9,577 nucleotides of DNA from DASSKP01 sp035695045 (GTDB lineage Bacteria > Actinomycetota > Actinomycetes > JAFAQI01). The stretch covers positions 1-9,577 of the forward strand of contig DASSEX010000087.1 in assembly GCA_035695045.1 (NCBI GenBank), in the 5' to 3' direction. Shown here in pieces: positions 1 through 6,796 of the stretch. A model generated the notes under the pieces. The model worked only from the letters and a program-made list of their open reading frames with translations, searched no databases and was not told the DNA's origin. The position numbers were made by a program, and so were the translations under genes. Every line of letters begins with the position of its first letter. The first letter of the stretch is position 1.

Positions 1-103
1 CACCGGCGAGATCCTCCGCGACCTCACCATCGACCCGCGCCGCGACTACCAACCCACCGGCAGACCACCCGGACCCGCAAAAACAAAGGCCGAACCTGCA
101 TGA
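1..103 (+). CDS. IS481-family transposase, C-terminal fragment (5' truncated by window edge)
   Basis: Reading from base 2, 33 codons run to a TGA at 101-103. The segment contains TGEILRDLTIDPRRDYQPTG followed by a Pro/Gly-rich tail. This resembles the conserved C-terminal tail of actinobacterial IS481-like DDE transposases, where a T-T-G-E-[IL]-L-R-x-L-x-[IL]-D block is followed by a DYQPTG-type block just before the stop. The DDE catalytic core would lie to the left, outside the window. The last five codons lie in the left arm of the stem-loop at 87-117, so coding end and hairpin overlap. Whether the full gene is intact cannot be told. The family call rests on remembered tail similarity. Confidence 0.6.
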   Translation, partial: TGEILRDLTIDPRRDYQPTGRPPGPAKTKAEPA

Positions 104-117
104 CGCAGGTTCGGCCT
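77..117 (-). terminator. Intrinsic terminator, best read on the minus strand (tRNA-Arg transcript)
   Basis: A 13-bp perfect stem (87-99 with 105-117; arms AGGCCGAACCTGC and GCAGGTTCGGCCT) closes a 5-nt loop. On the minus strand the stem is followed directly by TTGTTTTTGC (bases 86-77), a good U-rich tail. On the plus strand the stem is followed only by ATTCC. It therefore best ends transcription coming leftward from the tRNA-Arg gene. It may also block plus-strand read-through out of the insertion sequence. If the IS boundary at 141 is right, this terminator belongs to the mobile element. Confidence 0.65.
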
Positions 118-142
118 ATTCCGATGTCCTGAGACATCACAT

Positions 143-217
143 TGGTGCCCCCGGCAGGATTCGAACCTGCGCCACCGCCTCCGGAGGGCGGTGCTCTATC
201 CCCTGAGCTACGGGGGC
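143..217 (-). tRNA. tRNA-Arg (anticodon CCG)
   Basis: The minus strand folds into a complete 75-nt cloverleaf. The acceptor stem is GCCCCCG/CGGGGGC (217-211 with 153-147). The D stem is GCTC/GAGC with loop AGGGGATA. The anticodon stem is CCGCC/GGCGG with loop CTCCGGA. The variable loop has 4 nt, and the T arm is GCAGG-TTCGAAT-CCTGC. Discriminator A is at 146 and CCA is encoded at 145-143. The anticodon CCG (plus-strand 184-182) reads the arginine codon CGG. It is divergent from the downstream operon and is a substrate for the ArgS encoded from 1407. Confidence 0.97.
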
Positions 218-229
218 CGGGGCAGCCCG

Positions 230-238
230 AGGCTAGCA
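230..238 (-). promoter_or_regulatory. Candidate extended -10 promoter for tRNA-Arg
   Basis: On the minus strand 238-230 reads TGCTAGCCT: a TGN extension followed by TAGCCT, with 12 nt left before the mature tRNA 5' end at 217. This allows a start near 223. The -35 position at 17-bp spacing (GGATGA) is poor, so the call depends on the extended -10 and the spacing. Confidence 0.4.
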
Positions 239-260
239 GCGGATGCCGGTGATCATCCGC
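239..260. promoter_or_regulatory. Perfect inverted repeat between divergent promoters (possible operator)
   Basis: GCGGATG (239-245) and CATCCGC (254-260) form a perfect 7-bp inverted repeat with an 8-bp spacer. It sits between the tRNA -10 (230-235) and the receiver-gene -10 (277-282), overlapping where the tRNA -35 should be. A dimeric regulator site is possible. As RNA it would be a hairpin, but it lies upstream of both predicted starts, which favours a DNA site. No known regulator motif is recognised. Confidence 0.35.
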
Positions 261-276
261 GTGACGTGACGCCCGA

Positions 277-282
277 TAGCCT
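277..282 (+). promoter_or_regulatory. -10 box of a leaderless promoter for the receiver gene
   Basis: TAGCCT matches the actinobacterial TANNNT -10 pattern and ends 6 nt before the ATG at 289. Transcription would start at the A of the start codon. There is no Shine-Dalgarno sequence in CTCCGGTC just before the ATG, which agrees with a leaderless mRNA. The -35 region is weak. Confidence 0.5.
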
Positions 283-288
283 CCGGTC

Positions 289-681
289 ATGGCCGGGGCC
301 GGACGCGTGCTCGTCGTCGACGACGACGACGTCATCCGCCAACTGATCACGGTCAACCTGGAGCTCGAAGGCTTCGACGTCGTCACCGCGGTCGACGGTC
401 AGGACGCGCTCGACAAGGTGAAGGACGCCCGGGTCCAAGTCATCACCCTGGACGTGATGATGCCGAGGCTGGACGGCTGGGAGACGGCCGCGCGTCTGCG
501 CGACGATCCGGACACCTCACATATAAAGGTCGTCCTGCTCTCCGCCCGCGCGCAGGAGGCGGACCTCCAGCGGGGCGAGAAGATCGGTGTCGACGCCTAC
601 CTGACCAAGCCGTTCGACCCGGACGAGCTCATCGACACGGTCCGCCGGCTCATGGCCGCGGCAAACGCCGAGCCGGCATGA
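289..681 (+). CDS. Stand-alone response-regulator receiver (CheY-like, 130 aa)
   Basis: The protein is a single receiver domain with no output domain. The acidic pocket is at D11-D14 after the first strand (VLVVDDDD). The phospho-acceptor is D55 (ITLDVMMPRLDG), the switch Ser is S85 (VVLLSARA) and the conserved Lys is K107 (YLTKPF). All catalytic positions are present, so it should accept phosphate from a histidine kinase. No kinase is encoded in the window. It may work by protein contact, as CheY or Spo0F do. The next gene starts inside its stop codon (ATGA overlap at 678-681), so the two are probably co-translated. The ATG at 289 fits the domain start and the leaderless -10 box. Confidence 0.93.
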   Translation: MAGAGRVLVVDDDDVIRQLITVNLELEGFDVVTAVDGQDALDKVKDARVQVITLDVMMPRLDGWETAARLRDDPDTSHIKVVLLSARAQEADLQRGEKIGVDAYLTKPFDPDELIDTVRRLMAAANAEPA

Positions 682-1367
682 AACGCGTCCTCACGACCGC
701 GCTCGTTCTCGTCTTCGCAGTCACGGGCTGCAGTTCCTCCGGCAAGCCATCGACGAAGTCTTCGCCGACGACGACCGCGGTGCCGACGGCGAAGGCGTCA
801 CCGTCGAAGTACACGGCTCCGCCGACGACGCTGCCCGTCCCGGGCGTGCCCGTCACGATGTCGACGTCTGCGGCGCCGTGGCCGCCCCCCGCCGTCATCG
901 ACCAGGGCGCGCACTCCGCCGACTACGTGGCCGCCGCGGGACTGCCGTACGGCGAGGAGACCACGCAGGTTCACTACCACGCACACCTCGACGTGGTCAT
1001 CGATGGAAAACCGGTGCCGGTCCCGGCGTATCTCGGGTTCGTCGCCCGGGGACAGACCGCACTGGGCCTGTCCGCCCTGCACACCCATGACGCGACCGGT
1101 GTGATCCACGTCGAGAACAACGTGCCGGCGACGTTCCTGCTCGGCCAGGTGTTCGTCGAGTGGGGCGTGCGGTTCACCACCGACTGCGTGGGGTCCTACT
1201 GCACCGGTGGGGGCAAGGAGCTGGCCGTCTTCGTCAACGGAAAGCGTCAGACCGGCGACGTGACGCGCATCGTCCTGGCCAAGCACCAGGAGATCGCCGT
1301 GGTCTACGGAACCCCTGCCCAGCTGGCGAAGGTGCCGTCGTCGTACCACTTCACCGGCGGCGAATAG
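678..1367 (+). CDS. Putative His-rich lipoprotein, unknown function (229 aa)
   Basis: The N-terminus is a lipoprotein signal: basic MKR, a hydrophobic core, then lipobox VTGC with C18 as the likely lipidated residue. A Ser/Thr/Pro/Lys-rich linker follows to about residue 70, suggesting an extracytoplasmic domain tethered to the membrane. The globular part carries two histidine motifs: HYHAHL at 99-104, and LHTHD at 134-138 with H144 in IHVE. There is also one close cysteine pair, C170 and C175 (DCVGSYC), able to form a disulfide. The histidines look able to bind a metal, but this is inference and I recognise no characterised family. It overlaps the receiver gene by 4 bp and has no clear SD of its own, so expression is probably coupled. 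Secreted His-rich proteins of this kind occur in other actinobacteria, as far as I recall. Confidence 0.8.
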   Translation: MKRVLTTALVLVFAVTGCSSSGKPSTKSSPTTTAVPTAKASPSKYTAPPTTLPVPGVPVTMSTSAAPWPPPAVIDQGAHSADYVAAAGLPYGEETTQVHYHAHLDVVIDGKPVPVPAYLGFVARGQTALGLSALHTHDATGVIHVENNVPATFLLGQVFVEWGVRFTTDCVGSYCTGGGKELAVFVNGKRQTGDVTRIVLAKHQEIAVVYGTPAQLAKVPSSYHFTGGE

Positions 1368-1393
1368 CCAAGATCAACTTCTGTTCGCTGCGA

Positions 1394-1399
1394 TAACCT
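1394..1399 (+). promoter_or_regulatory. -10 box of a leaderless-type promoter for argS
   Basis: TAACCT fits TANNNT and is followed by 7 nt (TCACAAG) and then the GTG at 1407. This is the spacing expected for a leaderless actinobacterial transcript starting at or next to the start codon. No usable SD precedes the GTG and no good -35 is visible. The box lies in the 39-bp gap after the lipoprotein gene, so argS probably has its own start plus possible read-through from the receiver/lipoprotein pair. Confidence 0.5.
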
Positions 1400-1406
1400 T
1401 CACAAG

Positions 1407-3062
1407 GTGACTCCCGCGGATGTGTCGAGCGCCGTCGTGGCCGCCATCCGCGCTGCGGTGTCGGCCGGCGAGCTGTCCATCGAGGTGCCCGCGCAAGCGG
1501 CCGTGGAGCGACCCAAGAACAAAGACCACGGCGACTACGCCACCAACGTCGCGCTCCAGCTTGCCAAGCCGGCCGGACGCTCACCCCGCGAGGTCGCCGA
1601 CGTCCTCGCCGCTCACCTTCGGGCCCAGCCGGGCCTCGAGTCGGTCGACGTCGCCGGACCCGGCTTCCTCAACATCCGGCTGTCGCAGGCCGCGCAGGGA
1701 GAGCTGGCCCGGACGATCGTCACCGCCGGCGCCGACTACGGCCGCAGCGACGTTCTGGCCAAGGAGCGGATCAACCTCGAGTTCGTCTCGGCCAACCCGA
1801 CCGGTCCCGTGCACATCGGCGGGGTCAGGTGGGCCGCGGTCGGTGACGCCCTCGGTCGGGTCCTCGAGGCGGCCGGCGCCGACGTCGTCCGCGAGTACTA
1901 CTTCAACGACGCAGGCGCGCAGATCGACCGGTTCGCGCAGTCGTTGGTCGCCGCAGCGCGTGGCGAGCAAGCACCCGACGACGGCTACGCCGGCGGCTAC
2001 GTCGACGACATCGCGTCGACGATCGTGACGGCACAGCCCGATGTCCTCGACCTCCCGGAGGACCAGGCACGGGACGTGTTCCGGCGCGAGGGCGTCCTGC
2101 TGATGTTCGACGAGATCAAGCAGTCGCTCGCGCAGTTCGGCGTGGTCTTCGACGTCTACTTCAACGAGAAGACGCTCCACGACAAGGGCGAGCTCGATGC
2201 CGCCCTGGAGGCACTGCGAGAGCAGGGACACGTCTTCGACGACGACGGTGCGGTCTGGCTCCGCACGACCGATTTCGGTGATGACAAGGACCGCGTCGTG
2301 AAGAAGAGCGACGGCGACTGGACCTACTTCGCCGCCGACTGCGCTTACTACCTCGACAAGAGGCGGCGCGGGTTCGATCGCTGTGTCTACATGCTCGGTG
2401 CCGACCACCACGGCTACGTCGGCCGCCTGAAGGCCATCGCCGCCTGCTTCGGTGACGACCCCGAGCGCAACATCGAGGTGCTCATCGGTCAGATGGTCAA
2501 CCTCGTCAAGGACGGCCAGCCGGTGCGGATGAGCAAGCGCGCGGGCAACGTCATCACGTTGGCCGATCTCGTCGACGCTATCGGCGTGGACGCCGCGCGC
2601 TATGCGCTCGCGCGTTACAGCAGCGACTCACCGATCGACATCGACCTCGACCTGTGGGCTCGCGCGACCAACGACAACCCCGTCTTCTACGTGCAGTACG
2701 CCCACGCACGGATCGCGTCACTGCTCCGCAACGCCGCGGAGCTCGGGGTCGCCCGCACCGACGACTTCGACCCCGCGCTGCTCGATCATGACCGAGAGGG
2801 CGACCTGCTCGGCGCACTCGGCGAGTTCCCCCGGGTCGTCGCGTCGGCAGCCGAGCTGCGGGAGCCGCACCGGGTCGCGCGCTACCTCGAGCAGGTCGCC
2901 GGCACCTACCACCGCTTCTACGACGCCTGCCGGGTTCTGCCCATGGGTGACGAGCCGGCGACCGACCTCACCCGCGCCAGGCTGTGGCTCGTCGAGGCGA
3001 CCCGCGTCGTCCTCGCCAACGGTCTCGGCCTGCTCGGCGTCACCGCCCCGGAGCGCATGTGA
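1407..3062 (+). CDS. argS: Arginyl-tRNA synthetase
   Basis: This is a class I aminoacyl-tRNA synthetase that joins arginine to tRNA-Arg using ATP in the cytoplasm. The 551-aa length is normal. The N-terminal additional domain covers about residues 1-90 (KNKDHGDYATNVALQLAK). The HIGH signature appears as HIGG at 136-139 within NPTGPVHIGGVRWAAVGDAL, the usual actinobacterial form. The KMSKS-type loop is VRMSKR at 373-378. The C-terminal helical anticodon-binding (DALR) domain begins near 430 (QYAHARI), and the protein ends GLLGVTAPERM as expected. The GTG start is supported by the -10 box 7 nt upstream and by N-terminal fit. It is the first gene of a tight operon and overlaps lysA by 4 bp (GTGA). 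Confidence 0.97.
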   Translation: MTPADVSSAVVAAIRAAVSAGELSIEVPAQAAVERPKNKDHGDYATNVALQLAKPAGRSPREVADVLAAHLRAQPGLESVDVAGPGFLNIRLSQAAQGELARTIVTAGADYGRSDVLAKERINLEFVSANPTGPVHIGGVRWAAVGDALGRVLEAAGADVVREYYFNDAGAQIDRFAQSLVAAARGEQAPDDGYAGGYVDDIASTIVTAQPDVLDLPEDQARDVFRREGVLLMFDEIKQSLAQFGVVFDVYFNEKTLHDKGELDAALEALREQGHVFDDDGAVWLRTTDFGDDKDRVVKKSDGDWTYFAADCAYYLDKRRRGFDRCVYMLGADHHGYVGRLKAIAACFGDDPERNIEVLIGQMVNLVKDGQPVRMSKRAGNVITLADLVDAIGVDAARYALARYSSDSPIDIDLDLWARATNDNPVFYVQYAHARIASLLRNAAELGVARTDDFDPALLDHDREGDLLGALGEFPRVVASAAELREPHRVARYLEQVAGTYHRFYDACRVLPMGDEPATDLTRARLWLVEATRVVLANGLGLLGVTAPERM

Positions 3063-4444
3063 GAGCGCATCCGGCCGGCGCGATGCACGGCGACGGCGTC
3101 TCGGCGCACCATCCCCTCGGGCCGCCTGCCGAGGACCTCAACGCTCTGGACCCGCGCATCTGGCCTCTGGGCACCGAACGCCGTGACGGTGTCGTGCACT
3201 TCGGCGGAGTCGACGTGCGCGACATCGACACGGCGTACGGCACCCCTGCTTTCGTCTGCGTCGAAGCCGACTTCCGCAGCCGGTGCCGTGCCTACCGCGA
3301 CGCCTTCGGCGCGGACGCCGACATCTACTACGCCGGAAAGGCGTTCCTCTGCCGTGCTGTCGTCAACTGGGTGCGCGAAGAGGGCCTGTCGCTGGAGATC
3401 TTCACCGGCGGCGAGCTCGGCATCGCGCTCGCCACCGGTTTCCCGGCCGAGCAGATCCTCATGCACGGGAGCAACAAGTCTCTCGACGAGCTGACCGCAG
3501 CGGTGGCTGCCGGTGTGGGTCGGATCGTCGTCGACAGCGACATGGAGATCGCCCGGCTCGCGTCCGTCGCGGACGCTGCCGGCATCACGCAGAAGGTCTA
3601 CATCCGCGCGACGGTCGGCGTCGAGGCACACACGCACGAGTTCATCGCGACCGCGCACGAGGACCAGAAGTTCGGCTTCTCGATCGCCAGCGGGGCGGCG
3701 CTCGAAGCAGCACGACGCATCGCGATGCTGCCGTCGCTGCAGCTTATGGGCGTGCACAGCCATATCGGCTCCCAGATCTTCGACACCGCCGGCTTCGAGG
3801 TCGCCGCACACCGCGTCGTCGAGCTGGTCGCCGCCATCCGGGACACCCTCGATCTCGAGCTGCCGGAGCTCGACCTCGGCGGCGGCATCGGCATCGCCTA
3901 CACGTCCGAGGACGACCCGGCCGACGTCGCGACGGTCGCCAAGCAACTGCGGGCGATCGTGGAGCGGGAGTGCGCGTCCGCACGGCTGCCGGTGCCGCGT
4001 CTCGCCGTCGAGCCCGGTCGCGCCATCGCCGGCCCCGGCACGGTGACGCTCTACACCGTCGGCACGCTCAAGGACGTCGACGGCATCCGCACCTATGTCA
4101 GCGTCGACGGCGGCATGAGCGACAACATCAGAACCGCCTTGTACGACGCGGACTACACCGTGACGCTCGCCTCACGCGCCAGTGACGCGGACCCGATGCT
4201 GTGCCGCGTCGTCGGCAAGCACTGCGAGTCCGGTGACATCGTCGTGCGCGACGCATGGCTCCCCGCCGACCTCGCACCCGGTGACCTCCTGGCAGTCGCC
4301 GCCACCGGCGCCTACTGTCGGTCGATGGCGAGCAACTACAACGCCGTGTTCAAGCCGCCCGTCGTCGCCGTCGACGACGGGAGCCACCGACTCGTCGTAC
4401 GCCGCGAGACGCTCGACGACCTGCTCGCCCTGGACCTCGGGTGA
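3059..4444 (+). CDS. lysA: Diaminopimelate decarboxylase
   Basis: This PLP enzyme decarboxylates meso-diaminopimelate to L-lysine, the last step of lysine synthesis. It has 461 aa from the chosen GTG. The fold-type III barrel carries the PLP lysine K94 (YYAGKAFLC), the HSHIGSQIF block at 233-241, the Gly-rich phosphate loop (LGGGIGIAY) and VEPGRAIAGPG. The C-terminal domain contributes the active-site Cys C389 in CESGD and Y419 in AYCRSMASNYN. The frame is open further upstream, to 2984. GTG 3059 is preferred for three reasons: GGAG lies at 3050-3053, 5 nt before it; it overlaps the argS stop by 4 bp; and the resulting N-terminus RAHPAG matches actinobacterial LysA starts as I recall them. 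ATG 3083 is the fallback. The gene overlaps hom by 4 bp. Confidence 0.96.
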   Translation: MRAHPAGAMHGDGVSAHHPLGPPAEDLNALDPRIWPLGTERRDGVVHFGGVDVRDIDTAYGTPAFVCVEADFRSRCRAYRDAFGADADIYYAGKAFLCRAVVNWVREEGLSLEIFTGGELGIALATGFPAEQILMHGSNKSLDELTAAVAAGVGRIVVDSDMEIARLASVADAAGITQKVYIRATVGVEAHTHEFIATAHEDQKFGFSIASGAALEAARRIAMLPSLQLMGVHSHIGSQIFDTAGFEVAAHRVVELVAAIRDTLDLELPELDLGGGIGIAYTSEDDPADVATVAKQLRAIVERECASARLPVPRLAVEPGRAIAGPGTVTLYTVGTLKDVDGIRTYVSVDGGMSDNIRTALYDADYTVTLASRASDADPMLCRVVGKHCESGDIVVRDAWLPADLAPGDLLAVAATGAYCRSMASNYNAVFKPPVVAVDDGSHRLVVRRETLDDLLALDLG

Positions 4445-5733
4445 AGGTCGCCGTACTCGGCTGCGGAGTCGTCGGCAGCGAGGTCGTGCGGATGCTGCAC
4501 GTGCACAGCGAGGAGCTGTCGCAGCGCGCCGGTGCGCCGCTGGAGCTCGCCGGCATCGCCGTACGACGGCCGTCGCGCCCGCGCGACCTGCCGGTCGACC
4601 CGTCGCTGTTCACGGCTGACGCGGAAGGACTTGCCGCTCGCGACGACATCGACATCGTCATCGAGGTCATCGGCGGCATCGAGCCGGCCCGCACGCTTCT
4701 CGTCACCGCGCTGGAGCGCGGCGCGGGCGTCGTTACGGCCAACAAGGCGCTGCTCGCCGAGGACGGCGCGACGCTCTACGACGCTGCCCGTCGTGGCAAC
4801 GCCGATCTCTACTGCGAGGCGAGCGTCGCCGGTGCGATCCCGCTGCTGCGGCCGTTGCGCGAGTCGCTGGCGGGCGACCGCGTCAGCCGCGTCATCGGCA
4901 TCGTCAACGGCACCACCAACTACATCCTGTCGAAGATGCACGAGACCGGCGCCGGCTTCGAGGAGGCACTCGAAGAGGCGCAGGCGCTCGGCTACGCCGA
5001 AGCCGACCCGACTGCCGACGTCGACGGCTTCGACGCGGCAGCGAAGGCGGCGATCCTCGCCGGCCTGGCGTTCCACACCCGCGTCACGGCCGCCGACGTC
5101 TACCGCGAAGGCATCGCCGAGGTCAGCGCCGCCGACGTGGCGAGTGCGCGTGAGATGGACGGCGTCGTCAAGCTGCTCGCCATCGCCGAGCGCGGGCCTG
5201 ACCACGACGGCCGCGACTCGATCGGCGTACGCGTGCACCCGGCGATGATCCCGAGGACGCATCCGCTCGCGTCGGTGGGTGACGCCTACAACGCGGTGTT
5301 CGTCGAGGCGGAGGCCGCGGGACAGCTCATGTTCTACGGCCGCGGCGCCGGCGGCGCGCCGACTGCCAGTGCCGTGCTCGGCGACCTCGTCGCGGTGGCG
5401 CGCAACCGGCTCAGCGGTGCGCGCGGCATGGGCGAGTCCTCCTATGCCGCGTTGCGCATCCGGCCGATGGGGGAGACCATCACCCGCTACCACGTCAGCC
5501 TCGACGTGGCCGACAAGGCCGGTGTCCTCGCCGGCGTCGCGCAGGCGTTCGCGCAGCACGACGTGTCGATCCAGACCGTGCGCCAGGAAGGCCATGGCGG
5601 CGACGCCACGCTCGAGCTCGTCACCCACTCCGCGACCGACGCGTCTCTGTCCGCGACGGTGGCCCAGCTGCGTGACCTCGACGTCGTCCGCGCCGTCGCG
5701 AGCGTGCTGCGCGTGGAAGGTGGCGACGGATGA
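4441..5733 (+). CDS. hom: Homoserine dehydrogenase with C-terminal ACT domain
   Basis: The enzyme reduces L-aspartate-4-semialdehyde to L-homoserine with NAD(P)H, at the branch to threonine and methionine. It has 430 aa. The Rossmann nucleotide loop is at residues 6-12 (LGCGVVG). Key residues are K102 (TANKALLAE), the GIVNGTTNYIL block from 153, and E187, D198 and K202 in the AEADPTADVDGFDAAAK region. Their spacing equals E208/D219/K223 of the yeast enzyme. From Y350 the C-terminus forms an ACT domain (YHVSLDVADKAGVLAGVAQ), known in this family to mediate feedback inhibition by threonine. It is a monofunctional enzyme without an aspartokinase domain. The GTG start overlaps the lysA stop (GTGA) with no strong SD, pointing to translational coupling. 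Confidence 0.97.
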   Translation: MKVAVLGCGVVGSEVVRMLHVHSEELSQRAGAPLELAGIAVRRPSRPRDLPVDPSLFTADAEGLAARDDIDIVIEVIGGIEPARTLLVTALERGAGVVTANKALLAEDGATLYDAARRGNADLYCEASVAGAIPLLRPLRESLAGDRVSRVIGIVNGTTNYILSKMHETGAGFEEALEEAQALGYAEADPTADVDGFDAAAKAAILAGLAFHTRVTAADVYREGIAEVSAADVASAREMDGVVKLLAIAERGPDHDGRDSIGVRVHPAMIPRTHPLASVGDAYNAVFVEAEAAGQLMFYGRGAGGAPTASAVLGDLVAVARNRLSGARGMGESSYAALRIRPMGETITRYHVSLDVADKAGVLAGVAQAFAQHDVSIQTVRQEGHGGDATLELVTHSATDASLSATVAQLRDLDVVRAVASVLRVEGGDG

Positions 5734-6788
5734 CCCGCCAGTGGCGAGGAGTCATCGAGGAGTACCGCGACCGGCTTCCGATCGACGACGACACGCCGGT
5801 CGTGACGTTGCGCGAGGGCGGGACGCCGCTCGTCCCGGCGCCGCGACTGTCTGCGCGCACGGGCTGCGACGTGCATCTGAAGGTCGAAGGCGCCAACCCG
5901 ACCGGTTCGTTCAAGGACCGGGGCATGACGATGGCGATCTCCAAGGCGGCACAGGAAGGCGCACAGGCCGTCATCTGCGCATCGACCGGCAACACCAGCG
6001 CCTCGGCCGCGGCCTACGCAGTGCGCGCCGGGATGGTCTGCGCGGTGCTCGTCCCCACCGGAAAGATCGCCATGGGGAAGCTGGCGCAGGCGTTGGTGCA
6101 CGGGGCGAAGCTGTTGCAGGTCGACGGCAACTTCGACGACTGCCTGACGCTCGCACGTGACCTCGCGGACAAGTTCCCGGTGTCGCTCGTCAACTCGGTC
6201 AACATCTTTCGCATCGAAGGGCAGAAGACCGCGGCGTTCGAGGTGTGCGACGCGCTGGGCCGCGCGCCCGACGTCCACTGCCTGCCCGTCGGCAACGCCG
6301 GCAACATCACGGCTTACTGGAAGGGCTACTGCGAGTACGCCGCCGACGGCGTCACCTCCGCGCGGCCGGCCATGCGCGGCTTCCAGGCAGCCGGCGCCGC
6401 CCCCATCGTCACCGGCGCGGTCGTCGCGAAGCCGTCGACGATCGCCACGGCGATCCGGATCGGCAACCCTGCGTCGTGGCAGCAGGCGCTGGCGGCGCGC
6501 GACGAGTCGGGCGGTGCGATCGAGTCGGTCACCGACAAGCAGATCCTCGAGGCCTACCGCGTGCTCGCGCGCGAGGAGGGCGTGTTCGTCGAGCCGGCCA
6601 GTGCAGCGAGTGTGGCGGGTTTGCTGCAGGCGAAGGCGCAGGGGACGCTGCGCGACGGCCAGGTCGTCGTGTGCACGGTGACCGGTCACGGGCTCAAAGA
6701 CCCCGAGTGGGCCATTGCCGGCGCGCCGGCGCCGACCACGATCGCGTTCGACGTGAGCGCCGCCGCGTCCGCGCTCGGACTGGACTGA
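5730..6788 (+). CDS. thrC: Threonine synthase
   Basis: This fold-type II PLP enzyme converts O-phospho-L-homoserine and water to L-threonine and phosphate, the final pathway step. The 352-aa length is typical of the short bacterial/mycobacterial type. The PLP lysine is K62 in TGSFKDRGM. The substrate-contacting loop is CASTGNTSAS (83-92), and the PLP-phosphate loop is GNAGN at 188-192. The ATG overlaps the hom stop by 4 bp (ATGA), and GGAAGG at 5715-5720 gives a good SD 9 nt upstream, so this start is well supported. thrC precedes thrB, the order usual in this actinobacterial block. The stop is 8 bp before the thrB start. Confidence 0.97.
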   Translation: MTRQWRGVIEEYRDRLPIDDDTPVVTLREGGTPLVPAPRLSARTGCDVHLKVEGANPTGSFKDRGMTMAISKAAQEGAQAVICASTGNTSASAAAYAVRAGMVCAVLVPTGKIAMGKLAQALVHGAKLLQVDGNFDDCLTLARDLADKFPVSLVNSVNIFRIEGQKTAAFEVCDALGRAPDVHCLPVGNAGNITAYWKGYCEYAADGVTSARPAMRGFQAAGAAPIVTGAVVAKPSTIATAIRIGNPASWQQALAARDESGGAIESVTDKQILEAYRVLAREEGVFVEPASAASVAGLLQAKAQGTLRDGQVVVCTVTGHGLKDPEWAIAGAPAPTTIAFDVSAAASALGLD

Positions 6789-6796
6789 ACGCCTCC

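Larger units (their letters stand above)
1..141 (+). mobile_element. Right end of an IS481-like insertion sequence (left part outside window)
   Basis: Three things coincide here: the C-terminal tail of an integrase-core transposase (stop at 101-103), a 13-bp perfect stem-loop at 87-117, and a terminal palindrome at 123-138 (GATGTC-CTGA-GACATC) followed by ACA at 139-141. Read from the other strand the end begins TGTGATGTCTCAGG. This fits the TGT...ACA ends of the IS481 family as I remember them. I place the boundary at 141, one base before the tRNA 3' end. The left end and any target duplication lie outside the window, so the boundary and the completeness of the element are inferred. Confidence 0.55.

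Noticed and set aside
1812..1823. ArgS signature is HIGG rather than HIGH
   Set aside because: This is the normal form in actinobacterial ArgS, including the M. tuberculosis enzyme as I recall it, so it is not a defect.
2984..3058. Upstream extension of the lysA frame into argS
   Set aside because: GTG 3059 has an SD and the family-like N-terminus, and the added residues have no homology value.
4336..5628. A 430-codon minus-strand frame opposite hom
   Set aside because: The composition is Arg/Asp/Val/Ala-rich without any motif, and it lies wholly within hom. It is a codon-bias shadow.
6245..6796. Upstream extension of the thrB frame into thrC
   Set aside because: The translation is Arg/Ala-rich low complexity. 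The GHMP homology starts right after ATG 6797, and thrC is certain in the other frame.
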